A stretch of 7,340 bases of DNA from Clostridia bacterium (GCA_017432405.1 JAFRJF010000107.1:1-7340), one strand, 5' to 3'; counted from the first letter of the stretch, positions 1 to 6,756 are shown. The notes: generated by a model from the sequence alone, not told the origin. Made by a program: numbers and translations.

Positions 1-79
1 CGCCCGCCGTCAGCAGCGCCTGTTTCGAGCCATCGTAAACCAGGCCCGTCATTGACTGAGGCACAGTCACCGCCGGAAC
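1..79 (-). other. Start of a fourth MBG-like repeat, cut by the window edge
   Basis: Residues 2222-2247 contain P-Q-S-M-T-G-L-V-Y-D-G-S-K-Q-A-L-L-T-A-G. The V-Y-D-G-x-x-Q-x-L-x-x-A-G opening is a common start of the next repeat type in these proteins. Only the first strands are inside the window. Confidence 0.65.
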
Positions 80-3000
80 AGCCCTGGTGATCGTCAGCGT
101 GCCCGCCACCGGCGTGATCGCGTAATTCTGCGTCACGTCCTCGTCGCCACGCATGACCCTGTAGCCTTCCGCCACCGGATTGTTTCCCTGCCGGGTATCC
201 GCCACGTCCTTCACGTGGCCCGTGGCGTTGGCGACGAGCGCGTCACCGGCACCCAGCGCGCCTACCGTCACGGTCACCGCGCTGTCGCTGTGTTCTTTTC
301 CGTCATAGGACCATTCCCGGCTCGCGGCGGTGATGGTCAGGGGCCTTGCCGAGATGGAGAACGTGCCTTCCTCCACGGTAACAGTGTAATTCGGGTTCTC
401 TTCCGCTCCCGCCGTCGCCGTGATGGCATAGTCATCTACACCCTGGCCTTCCGTTCGGCTCAGCGTGTAGTTGATCTCCTCCCCTTTCACCGCGCCGGTC
501 ACCGTGGCGGTGAGCTTAGGGTCGGTAGTCGGGTCGTTGTCGTAGACCTTCGCCTTGTCGTCGGCCCTGACGGTCACCGCCTTTTTCCTCACCTCCAGCG
601 TACCGTTGACATAGATGATGTCATAGTTGGCGGTGACGTCCTCGTCCCCGTTGACAACCTTCGCAGCGCTGGGAACGTTATTGCTCTTGCCGACTGTCGT
701 CTGGCTGCCTGTGACGGTCACGGATTCAATGCTGTCGCCCGCCTCCAGCGCCGAATAGGTATAGCCCTCGCTCGTCAGCGCCTCGCCGTCGTACACCTTC
801 CTTGCATTCAGTGCGGTGATGGTCAGGGTCTTGAGCCAACTGGCGAGGAGATGTGTATCGCCCTCGATGATCTCCTTCTCCGGGTCAAATGCCTTTCCAT
901 CCTTCTCCCAGCCCTTCAGGCTATGTCCATCCCGGGTGGGTATCGGCGGGGTCACCTTCGCGCCACAGTACACGGTCTGCTGCTTCGAAGCGCCGTCATC
1001 AAAGAAGCCCCCGTTGGCATCGTATTCGACCGTGTAGGGCGTACTCAGGACAAACTGGACGCCCTTGGCATACTTCGTACCCGTGCCAAAGCGATCGTCA
1101 TTGCTGACAAAGTTTTCCGTCGCGGCATATTTGGTTGCGTCATCGTTCACGTAAACGACGATGAAGACGGGGTTTTCGGGGATAGGATCAACCTCTGTGC
1201 GTATGCCGAGCCGCGCATCGGCATTGAGCGTGTCGGTAAGCGTAATGACCGCCCTGTTCAGGAAGACATCATCGTATTCCTGGCCGGCCTGCCTGAGGTT
1301 TCCGGTGACGTTCACCAACCCGCTGAGGTTGAATGTCCCACGGTCATCATACACACCGCCGCCCAGCTGCGCGGTATTCCCGGTGATTTCGCCGCCGGTC
1401 AGTGCGAGGGTGCCTTTATTCTCAATGTACACGCCGCCGCCCTGCTGCGCCCTATTCCCGGTGACTTTACCGCCGTTCATGGTGAATGTGCCAGTGCTGA
1501 CCAATACGCCGCCGCCCTGCTGCGCCCTATTCCCGGTGACTTCACCGCCGTTCATGGTGAATTTGCCAGTGCTGACCAATACGCCGCCGCCGTTCGAAAG
1601 GCTGTTGCCGCCGGTGATTTTACCGCTCCCTGCGCTGCTGTCCTCGATGGTCAGGTCGCCCAACACAAGGATGACTTCGCCATCTTTTTCAGCCTCAGAC
1701 AGCGCCCTGTCGATGGTGCAACCGTCCAGGTCGAGGGTCACCGTGCGCCCGCCCTGCACCACGAGTGCTTGATCGGTCTGCTGGGCCCTGACGCACCCGT
1801 CAGCGCCGGCATAGTCGCTGACCTTTACAATTGGTTTTTCTCCAGGCGCGTAACTGATGGCGTTTTGCAGGGCCTGCCACGGGGTGGCGCCCCTCACCAG
1901 GCTCGCTTCACCGCCATCGTCGGCATAGCCGACGAAGTAATCCGCGTGGTCGCTCTCAAAGACCGTGCGGGGCAGCTTGCCGTCGTTGTGGGTCTTGTAG
2001 TCAGCGGTAAACTTGCCGGGGTTCTTCATCCGCACGCCAATCTTCGCCCCGGCAAGCTCGCCGGTGACGGTGAGAAACTTGCCGTCTGTAATGAACAGAT
2101 TGTCCTTTACGCCGTCGGTGACGGTGCCGTCGGGGGCGCGCGTACCTCCCGAAGTATTGCCGGTAACCACCGGCTTGCCGGATAGTTTGATGGAGCCAGA
2201 CCCACTGCTCAGGTAGATGCCACCGCCCTGCGCCATCGCCCAGTTTTCACGAATCGTGCCGCCGGTCATATTCAACGTACCCTCAACGGCCACGCCGCCG
2301 CCTTGATTGGCGGTGTTTTTGCTGATCTCACCGCCAGAAATGTTCAGCGTGCCATTCTGAGCGACATACACCGTGCCGCCCTTCTGTACGACAGAATTTC
2401 CAGTGATCGTGCCGCCTTTCATGGTAAACGAGCCGGCGCTCATGACATAAACCCCGCTGCTGTGCAGCGAAGTATTCCTGCTGATCGTGCCGCCTTTCAT
2501 GGTAAACGAGCTGCTGAAATCTACACATACGCCGCCACTGTTGTTTTCGCTGATTGTGCCGCCGGACATGGTAAAAGTGCTGTTCACAATGCACAAGCCG
2601 CCGCCATATTTATCTTCGTCGTTGTCGGTAGTGTTCTTCGCAATACTGCCACCTGTCATCTCGGCAGTGGAGACACGAAGAAAGACGCCGCTACCAGAAC
2701 CTGAGGCAGATCTGTTTTCGGTTATGGCCCCACCCTCAAGGACGAAATGGCCATTATTAACGTACACGCCACCGCCGCCCAATTCGCTGTGTCCAACGTT
2801 TCCCCTGATGCATCCACCCTTCAGGGTAAAGCTGCCGTTGTTAACCACGACCACGCCGCCACCCTGCCCGCTGTTGCTGCCGCCGGTGATTCGGCCGTTC
2901 CCGGCGCTGCTGCTGTCCGTGACGGTCAGGATGCCGCCGTTGACATAAATGGCCTCGCCTTCATATCGCCCGTCCTTTCCGTTCAGCCCCCTGTCGACGG

Positions 3001-6000
3001 TGCAGCCGTTCAGGTCAAGGGTCACCTTGCGCCCGGATTCCACCATGAGGGCCGTATCGCTGTCCAGGGCCGTGACGGTCCCGCCGGCGCCGGCAATATC
3101 CCTGACATTTACAACGGGGTCGCTGCCCGGCTCATTGTCGATGGCATATTGCAGGCCCTGCCACAGACCGCCGCTCAACAGGCAGGCTTCTTCGCTGGAG
3201 TCCTCGGCATAGCGGACGTAGTAGGCCGCATCGTCGCTCTCAAAGAATTTGTAGGGAGGGGTGCCCTTGTTTGCATTGTAGTTATTGGTAAATTTTCCGG
3301 GGGATTCCATGCGCACGCCGATCGTCGCCTCGTCGTAAAGCTTTTCTGTGAGTGTGACGATCTGGCTGCCCTTCAGGTACAGGTTGCTCTTCTTGCCACC
3401 GGTAACGACGCCGCTGTTGTAGCGGCCTTCCTGCTGGTTTCCGGTGATCACCGGCTTGCCGTAAAGGGTGATAGAATCCCGACTCTCCAGCCTGTTCACA
3501 TAAAGGCCGCCGCCCAGCTCCTTCGACCAGTTGCCGGAAATCTCGCCGCCCGACATATCGAACGTTCCACCATCGATAAACACGCCGCCGCCATGTTTGT
3601 ATTGCTCATCTTGGCAATTGGCCACGTTGCCCTTAATGCTTCCATTGCTCATGCTAAATTCAGCGCCCACGATATTCACGCCGCCGCCCTGACTGGCGGT
3701 ATTGTTGATGATCGTGCCGCCGTACATCCTGAATGTGGATGCCTGACACACACTGACGCCGCCACCGCCTTGACTTGCTTCGTTTTTCTCGATGGTACCG
3801 TCATTCATCCAAAAAGTGGATCTAAGGTTGTCGACACCCTGTATGTGTACGCCCGCACCATTAACCGCTTGATTTGACGCCACGCTGCCGCCATCAAGGT
3901 TGAAGATACCGCCGACCCAGACGCCGCCCCCAGTCTGACTTTCATTGTCGGTGATCCTTCCGCCATTCATTTGAAAGGTGCCATGGCCCTCCACATATAC
4001 ACCGCCGCCCTTCGAGGCCTTGTTGCCGCTGATCTCGCCGCTCTCCAGCGTGAACTTGCCATGCCGCACCACATGGACACCGCCGCCCTCATTGGTTTTG
4101 CTGCCGGAAATCCTGCCCTTACCATCGCTATCGCTGTCCTTTACGGTCAGCTTACCTTCCACTGTGAAGACGCTGCAATTACCCACGGAATCGTCGTCTG
4201 AAAAAAAGTTCATGCTGATTACGCAGCCTTCAAGATCGAGCGTCACCTCGCGACCGCTTTTGACCTCCAGCGAAACGTCGTCAGACGACGGGTTGGGTGA
4301 GGGCCGAGTGTGGTGCGCCAAAATCTTCTCGTCTGCCCCGGCGTAATGGCTGAGCGCGATGGGTATCGGCGTCCAGTCGAGGGCGCCCTGCAGCGCCTTC
4401 CACTCGGTATCCTCCATGGCCTCCTCTCCGTCCCCACTCCAGCTGATGGCATAGCCGTCTCCCCTCACGGTTGTAAAAAACCTGTAGGGTGGGTCGTTCG
4501 GGTGGCGCTTGATGAAATCTTTGGTGAATACGCCCATGGTCGCCAGTCCGATGGTTATGGGCGTTTCATACTCCAACTCGCCTGCGACCGTGATGACATC
4601 CCCCTGACACAGATACACCTCGCCCGAGATGACCGGGGCGCCGGAGAGCTTGAATATGGGGGCCGTGTGCACATGCTTCCCCTCGAGGTCATCCGACAGA
4701 TTCCCCGCTTCATCCGCTCCATTTTCCGCCGTAACGCTGCTCAGACCCTCGTTGAACACCTGGCTGCCATGGCCATCAATACAATCGTTTGAGCAAATCG
4801 CGCCGCCTGAAAGCGCAAAGGTCGTGTCGATATTGTTGTAGACGCCGCCCCCGTTGGTCTCGGCCGTATTATTATCAATGCCGCCGCCCGACATGGTAAA
4901 CGAACCCTTCTCGTATATGCCGCCGCCGCTGTACACGCCGCCGCCACAGGCATCGGCCTGGTTGTGACTGATCGCGCCATCCGTCAGGATGAAATCGCCG
5001 TCGTTGTACACTCCGCCGCCTTTGCCGTGCTCGCCCTCCTCCCCGAAGGCGACATTGTATTCGATTCTGCCACCTTTCATGGTAAACGTACCCTCCGCCT
5101 GGACGTACACACCGCCGCCCAGCGGAGCTTTGTTCCGAGTGATGCTGCCTCCCTCCAGCGTGAATTCGCATCCGCCGTTCACGGTCACGCCGCCACCCTC
5201 GCTGTTGAGCGGGTTGCCGCCTGTGACCTTGCCGGTTTGTTCCGCGCTGGAATCCTTCAGGATCAGGCTACCGTAATTGACGACAGAAAACACCTTGGCT
5301 CCGTCAACGGGATCAGTTGCCCCGCGGTCGATGGTGTGGCCGTTCAGGTCAAGGGTGAGGCTGCCGCTCACCGTCAGCGGAGATGGGTCGCCCCCATACT
5401 TTCCGTCCGCGCTGGGGCCTCGCCAGAGTATGTCTTTTTCCAGCTTGATATTCGTGAGCACACCATCCTCGATTTGATGGTACAGTCTGCCCCAGTCCGA
5501 GACATAGATGGCCCTGATCGTCACCCCTGAATAGGCTTTGGGCATGATAAAGGTATATCTATACTGGTCATTCGGATCCTGGTCCGGCTCAACGACCTGA
5601 TTGCCGTCTTTGTTCTCATACTCGTAAACAAGGCTGTACTTTTGGTAGAGATAGTCGTTGTCCTCGCGGGGAACCACCCTCAGCGCCACCTTCTCGCCGA
5701 TCTTGACCACGCCGCCGGGGTTCTCAATGGTAATCTCGGCGTTCTCCACATGTCCCACCCTCACCTGATTGATATCAGCCTCAGGGGTGAGGGTCTTACC
5801 GAAGAGCCGTGTGATCTTCCACTCGGGAGAAGATGAAGATTCGGTATATGTTCCGGCCAAGAAATACTCCGTCTGGTCAACACCGCTGGCGAAGCCCTTT
5901 TTCAGCGTCACTTCGCCGCCATAGCTGTCGGATTCGACCCGCATGGCAGTATAGACGTCGCCATAGGTCAGCACGACAGTAGCGTTGTAGGCTCCAGCGC

Positions 6001-6742
6001 CAGGCCCGATGCCGACGGCATCCAGGCCCTTCTTCGCCTTGACTTTGCCGCCGCTGATGGTGATCGTGCCGCCATTGCCGCTGCTGCCGCCACCGATGCC
6101 CGCGGAATAATTGCCACCTATGGCATCGACCCGACCGCCTCTGATGGTGATCGTGCCGCCATTGCCGCCGATGCCGCCGCCGATGCCCGCGCCGCCGCTT
6201 GTTCCATTATCGTCCTTATAGCCCCTGGCGTAGACGACGCCGCTGTTGATTTCGATCGTTCCGGCTGCATGCCCACTGTCGCCGCCGATACCCGCGCATT
6301 CACTTTCGCATGTGAATACGTTATCGTAATCTTTGTTCGTACCGCTGTAGAGCTCGCCTGCTTTAGAGGAAGACGACTGGCCCCAGATGGTCAGTTTGGC
6401 ACCCTGGTTCACCGTGATGCCCTTCTCTACAATCAGTTTCGCAGTGTCCGCCAGAATCAGGTTCACGTGGCCCGTGATTGTGACGCGCCCTTGCATCACA
6501 AGCTTGGTTCTCGTTACTACAAGCCACTGGCCGTCCTTCCATTCCGTATTATCGGGCTTGAGCACAATGCAATTATCATGCGTGCGCGTCTGGCCGTCTG
6601 CTTCCATGTAGTTGACGGTTTGCGTAGCCCCCAGCATCCCGATCGTCCCGGAGCCGGATGCGGTTTCGGCCCCCGCGGCCGCCGGCAGCGCCAACAGCGA
6701 CGTAAGCAGTATGAACAGCAGAGCTTTTAAATAGCGATTCAT
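1..6742 (-). CDS. Giant secreted beta-helix / MBG-repeat surface protein (C-terminus outside window)
   Basis: One frame stays open from the ATG at 6742-6740 to base 1: 2,247 codons with no internal stop or frameshift. It is therefore partial at its 3' end. Seen in order: signal peptide (residues 1-25), N-terminal module with GIGG repeats (26-260), InlB-B-like domain (336-413), four right-handed beta-helix modules (417-780, 781-1193, 1194-1621, 1622-1902), a Listeria-Bacteroides repeat (1903-1969) and MBG/YDG repeats (1970 onward). The start is supported by an AGAAAGG seven bases upstream and an immediate signal peptide; the ATG 28 bases further upstream is out of frame. Proteins built this way are usually annotated as right-handed parallel beta-helix repeat-containing proteins and sit on the surface of Gram-positive gut bacteria. 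A role in adhesion or as a surface stalk is inference. No catalytic motif is visible. The anchor (LPXTG, SLH or other) would be in the missing C-terminus. No neighbour gene is visible, so an operon cannot be judged. Confidence 0.93.
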   Translation of the reverse strand, partial: MNRYLKALLFILLTSLLALPAAAGAETASGSGTIGMLGATQTVNYMEADGQTRTHDNCIVLKPDNTEWKDGQWLVVTRTKLVMQGRVTITGHVNLILADTAKLIVEKGITVNQGAKLTIWGQSSSSKAGELYSGTNKDYDNVFTCESECAGIGGDSGHAAGTIEINSGVVYARGYKDDNGTSGGAGIGGGIGGNGGTITIRGGRVDAIGGNYSAGIGGGSSGNGGTITISGGKVKAKKGLDAVGIGPGAGAYNATVVLTYGDVYTAMRVESDSYGGEVTLKKGFASGVDQTEYFLAGTYTESSSSPEWKITRLFGKTLTPEADINQVRVGHVENAEITIENPGGVVKIGEKVALRVVPREDNDYLYQKYSLVYEYENKDGNQVVEPDQDPNDQYRYTFIMPKAYSGVTIRAIYVSDWGRLYHQIEDGVLTNIKLEKDILWRGPSADGKYGGDPSPLTVSGSLTLDLNGHTIDRGATDPVDGAKVFSVVNYGSLILKDSSAEQTGKVTGGNPLNSEGGGVTVNGGCEFTLEGGSITRNKAPLGGGVYVQAEGTFTMKGGRIEYNVAFGEEGEHGKGGGVYNDGDFILTDGAISHNQADACGGGVYSGGGIYEKGSFTMSGGGIDNNTAETNGGGVYNNIDTTFALSGGAICSNDCIDGHGSQVFNEGLSSVTAENGADEAGNLSDDLEGKHVHTAPIFKLSGAPVISGEVYLCQGDVITVAGELEYETPITIGLATMGVFTKDFIKRHPNDPPYRFFTTVRGDGYAISWSGDGEEAMEDTEWKALQGALDWTPIPIALSHYAGADEKILAHHTRPSPNPSSDDVSLEVKSGREVTLDLEGCVISMNFFSDDDSVGNCSVFTVEGKLTVKDSDSDGKGRISGSKTNEGGGVHVVRHGKFTLESGEISGNKASKGGGVYVEGHGTFQMNGGRITDNESQTGGGVWVGGIFNLDGGSVASNQAVNGAGVHIQGVDNLRSTFWMNDGTIEKNEASQGGGGVSVCQASTFRMYGGTIINNTASQGGGVNIVGAEFSMSNGSIKGNVANCQDEQYKHGGGVFIDGGTFDMSGGEISGNWSKELGGGLYVNRLESRDSITLYGKPVITGNQQEGRYNSGVVTGGKKSNLYLKGSQIVTLTEKLYDEATIGVRMESPGKFTNNYNANKGTPPYKFFESDDAAYYVRYAEDSSEEACLLSGGLWQGLQYAIDNEPGSDPVVNVRDIAGAGGTVTALDSDTALMVESGRKVTLDLNGCTVDRGLNGKDGRYEGEAIYVNGGILTVTDSSSAGNGRITGGSNSGQGGGVVVVNNGSFTLKGGCIRGNVGHSELGGGGVYVNNGHFVLEGGAITENRSASGSGSGVFLRVSTAEMTGGSIAKNTTDNDEDKYGGGLCIVNSTFTMSGGTISENNSGGVCVDFSSSFTMKGGTISRNTSLHSSGVYVMSAGSFTMKGGTITGNSVVQKGGTVYVAQNGTLNISGGEISKNTANQGGGVAVEGTLNMTGGTIRENWAMAQGGGIYLSSGSGSIKLSGKPVVTGNTSGGTRAPDGTVTDGVKDNLFITDGKFLTVTGELAGAKIGVRMKNPGKFTADYKTHNDGKLPRTVFESDHADYFVGYADDGGEASLVRGATPWQALQNAISYAPGEKPIVKVSDYAGADGCVRAQQTDQALVVQGGRTVTLDLDGCTIDRALSEAEKDGEVILVLGDLTIEDSSAGSGKITGGNSLSNGGGVLVSTGKFTMNGGEVTGNRAQQGGGVLVSTGTFTMNGGKVTGNRAQQGGGVYIENKGTLALTGGEITGNTAQLGGGVYDDRGTFNLSGLVNVTGNLRQAGQEYDDVFLNRAVITLTDTLNADARLGIRTEVDPIPENPVFIVVYVNDDATKYAATENFVSNDDRFGTGTKYAKGVQFVLSTPYTVEYDANGGFFDDGASKQQTVYCGAKVTPPIPTRDGHSLKGWEKDGKAFDPEKEIIEGDTHLLASWLKTLTITALNARKVYDGEALTSEGYTYSALEAGDSIESVTVTGSQTTVGKSNNVPSAAKVVNGDEDVTANYDIIYVNGTLEVRKKAVTVRADDKAKVYDNDPTTDPKLTATVTGAVKGEEINYTLSRTEGQGVDDYAITATAGAEENPNYTVTVEEGTFSISARPLTITAASREWSYDGKEHSDSAVTVTVGALGAGDALVANATGHVKDVADTRQGNNPVAEGYRVMRGDEDVTQNYAITPVAGTLTITRAVPAVTVPQSMTGLVYDGSKQALLTAG
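80..346 (-). other. MBG/YDG repeat 3, residues 2133-2221
   Basis: The repeat reads R-P-L-T-I-T-A-A-S with W-S-Y-D-G-K-E-H, then A-G-D-A-L-V-A, and ends D-V-T-Q-N-Y-A-I-T-P-V-A-G-T-L-T-I-T. It has the same layout as repeat 1 but is slightly longer through the loop around G-N-N-P-V-A-E-G-Y. Confidence 0.8.
347..589 (-). other. MBG/YDG repeat 2, residues 2052-2132
   Basis: The repeat reads A-V-T-V-R-A-D-D-K-A-K-V-Y-D-N-D-P, then L-T-A-T-V-T-G, Y-T-L-S-R and D-Y-A-I-T-A, and ends N-Y-T-V-T-V-E-E-G-T-F-S-I. It is the MBG_2-like subtype, with K-x-Y-D-x-x-D-P in place of Y-D-G. It abuts repeats 1 and 3 without linkers. Confidence 0.8.
590..835 (-). other. MBG/YDG repeat 1, residues 1970-2051
   Basis: The repeat begins L-T-I-T-A with K-V-Y-D-G-E-A-L, continues with S-V-T-V-T-G-S-Q-T-T-V-G, and ends D-V-T-A-N-Y-D-I-I-Y-V-N-G-T-L-E-V. 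The V-Y-D-G motif, the N-Y-x-I motif and the closing G-T-L-x-V strand are diagnostic of MBG/YDG-type domains, which repeat in the C-terminal halves of Gram-positive surface proteins. Confidence 0.8.
836..1036 (-). other. Listeria-Bacteroides (Flg_new / InlB-B-like) repeat, residues 1903-1969
   Basis: Y1903-T-V-E-Y-D-A-N-G-G opens the repeat. V-T-P-P-I-P-T-R-D-G-H-S-L-K-G-W, F-D-P and a closing G-D-T-H-L-L-A-S-W1969 follow. This is the classic layout of the roughly 65-70 residue beta-grasp-like repeat of Listeria internalin B and many Firmicutes surface proteins: Y-D-A-N-G-G, P-x-R-x-G-x-x-x-x-G-W, and a final x-A-x-W. It joins the beta-helix shaft to the MBG section. Such repeats usually act as spacers. 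Confidence 0.85.
1037..1879 (-). other. Beta-helix module D, residues 1622-1902
   Basis: The module opens W1622-Q-A-L-Q-N-A-I and has V1668-T-L-D-L-D-G-C-T-I-D-R-A, L-T-I-E-D-S-S-A-G and K-I-T-G-G. Only four coils follow (GGGVLV, GGGVLV, GGGVYI, GGGVYD), the first two almost identical. The closing part keeps N-V-T-G-N, V-F-L, I-T-L-T-D-T-L and L-G-I-R but replaces the P-G-K-F-T / F-E-S-D cap of B and C with a different sequence that ends at S-T-P before the next domain. It is the shortest module and the only one whose closing cap is rewritten this way. Confidence 0.75.
1442..1591. repeat. 75-bp tandem duplication (one beta-helix coil)
   Basis: Units 1442-1516 and 1517-1591 are head-to-tail and differ at 2 of 75 bases. 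Each encodes one 25-residue coil (G-G-G-V-L-V-S-T-G-x-F-T-M-N-G-G-x-V-T-G-N-R-A-Q-Q). Both differences change the amino acid (Thr/Lys and Lys/Glu); none is silent. The unit length equals one whole coil, so the reading frame and the helix pitch are kept. Confidence 0.95.
1880..3163 (-). other. Beta-helix module C, residues 1194-1621
   Basis: The module opens W1194-Q-G-L-Q-Y-A-I and has V1240-T-L-D-L-N-G-C-T-V-D-R-G, then L-T-V-T-D-S-S and G-R-I-T-G-G. About nine coils follow (GGGV, GGGGVYV, SGV, GGGL, GGTV and similar), most with F-T-M-x-G-G-x-I. Its cap has G-K-P-V-V-T-G-N, N-L-F-I, L-T-V-T-G-E-L, I-G-V-R-M and F-E-S-D-H-A-D-Y-F-V. It is the longest module. Several coils share identical DNA blocks, pointing to growth by coil duplication. 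Confidence 0.8.
2404..2510. repeat. 29-bp direct repeat between two coils of module C
   Basis: Identical 29-base strings occur at 2404-2432 and 2482-2510, 78 bp apart (26 codons). In both copies they encode S-F-T-M-K-G-G-T-I and the next two codon starts, so two neighbouring coils derive from one copy. The sequence between them has diverged, suggesting an older duplication than the one in module D. Confidence 0.85.
3164..4402 (-). other. Beta-helix module B, residues 781-1193
   Basis: The module opens W781-K-A-L-Q-G-A-L and has V833-T-L-D-L-E-G-C, then L-T-V-K-D-S and eight coils starting GGGV or close variants (GAGVHI, GGGGVSV, GGGLYV). It closes with G-K-P-V-I-T-G-N, N-L-Y-L-K-G, V-T-L-T-E-K-L, I-G-V-R-M, P-G-K-F-T and F-F-E-S-D-D-A-A-Y-Y-V-R-Y. 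That closing block recurs almost unchanged in module C and marks the end of one duplication unit. The run D-S-D-S-D-G-K-G in the opening part is unusually acidic and could bind calcium, which is inference only. Confidence 0.8.
4403..5494 (-). other. Beta-helix module A, residues 417-780
   Basis: The module opens at W417 and has the strand T-L-D-L-N-G-H-T-I-D (463-472), then L-I-L-K-D-S-S and five coils starting GGGV(T/Y). Each coil carries F-x-(M/L)-x-x-G-x-I-x-x-N. It ends with a degenerate cap (P-V-I-S-G, V-Y-L, V-I-T-V-A-G-E-L, I-G-L). The coil pattern is that of right-handed parallel beta-helix / PMP-like repeats: GGxV followed by F-x-x-x-G-G-x-I-x-x-N. It is the most divergent of the four modules at its cap end, with a polar insertion (G-A-D-E-A-G-N-L-S-D-D-L-E-G) before the cap. 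Confidence 0.75.
5504..5737 (-). other. Divergent InlB-B-like domain, residues 336-413
   Basis: The stretch reads as I-T-I-E-N-P-G-G, then G-E-K-V-A-L-R-V-V-P, a Tyr-rich middle, then Y-R-Y-T-F-I-M-P and V-T-I-R-A-I-Y. The order (Gly-rich start, A/G-x-x-V-x-L-x-x-x-P, F-x-M-P, then a closing V-x-x-x-A strand) is that of divergent InlB B-repeat / bacterial repeat domains in Firmicutes surface proteins. It separates the GIGG module from the first beta-helix module and probably acts as a spacer. Confidence 0.5.
5999..6295 (-). repeat. GIGG(G)/GGTITI repeats, residues 150-248
   Basis: Four successive units begin A-G-I-G-G or V-G-I-G-P-G and continue with G-T-I-E-I or G-G-T-I-T-I, then G-G-x-V-x-A. 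The spacing is close to 29 residues for the central units. Units two and three are nearly identical at the DNA level (28 identical bases at 6054-6081 and 6141-6168, 87 bp apart). The first unit is degenerate and the last (GIGPG) is the usual closing variant. The Gly/Ile pattern fits turns and strands of a beta-solenoid. Confidence 0.75.
6054..6168. repeat. 28-bp direct repeat inside the GIGG region
   Basis: An identical 28-base string occurs at 6054-6081 and 6141-6168, an 87-bp period equal to exactly 29 codons. It encodes G-N-G-G-T-I-T-I in both copies, so the repeat unit is in frame with the protein repeat. Confidence 0.85.
6668..6742 (-). other. Sec signal peptide, residues 1-25
   Basis: Residues 1-6 (MNRYLK) carry the positive charges R3 and K6. 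Residues 7-22 form a hydrophobic core rich in Leu and Ala. The segment ends in A-A-A-G-A before E26, giving a good signal peptidase I site (A-G-A, small residues at -3 and -1). No lipobox cysteine is present, so this is not a lipoprotein, and there is no YSIRK motif. The protein is expected to be exported. Confidence 0.88.
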
Positions 6743-6749
6743 GATTTTG

Positions 6750-6756
6750 CCTTTCT
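6750..6756 (-). promoter_or_regulatory. Ribosome binding site AGAAAGG
   Basis: Read on the minus strand, AGAAAGG lies seven bases before the ATG at 6742-6740. It matches the AGAAAGGAGG anti-Shine-Dalgarno complement over seven bases. It decides between this ATG and the out-of-frame ATG at 6770-6768. Confidence 0.75.

Larger units (their letters stand above)
5963..6667 (-). other. N-terminal module of the surface protein, residues 26-260
   Basis: After the signal peptide the protein has Y-M-x-A-D-G-Q-T-x-T-H (from residue 45), a W-x-D-G-Q-W-L-V-V stretch, the strand L-I-L-A-D (95-99) and K-L-T-I-W-G-Q (about 116-122). These features recur as a fixed opening module of large Clostridia surface proteins carrying GIGGG repeats; that statement is family recall. 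The strands suggest a beta-solenoid start. The module leads directly into the glycine-rich repeats at residues 150-248. No ligand or enzyme residue can be pointed to. Confidence 0.6.

Noticed and set aside
215..2185. 656-codon open frame on the + strand
   Set aside because: It is the codon-for-codon antisense of the giant gene. The product is compositionally odd, has no recognisable domain and no clear ribosome binding site, while the minus strand gives clean repeat domains across the same bases.
2747..3877. 376-codon open frame on the + strand
   Set aside because: Same antisense register over modules B and C. Its repeated A-A-x-G and H-A-A-A strings are reversed images of the GGGV coils.
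1370..5130. Regularly spaced repeats as a possible CRISPR array
   Set aside because: The recurring GCCGCCGCC-containing motif is the coding of GGGV in protein coils. Spacing varies, the units are in frame, and there are no unique spacers between identical repeats.
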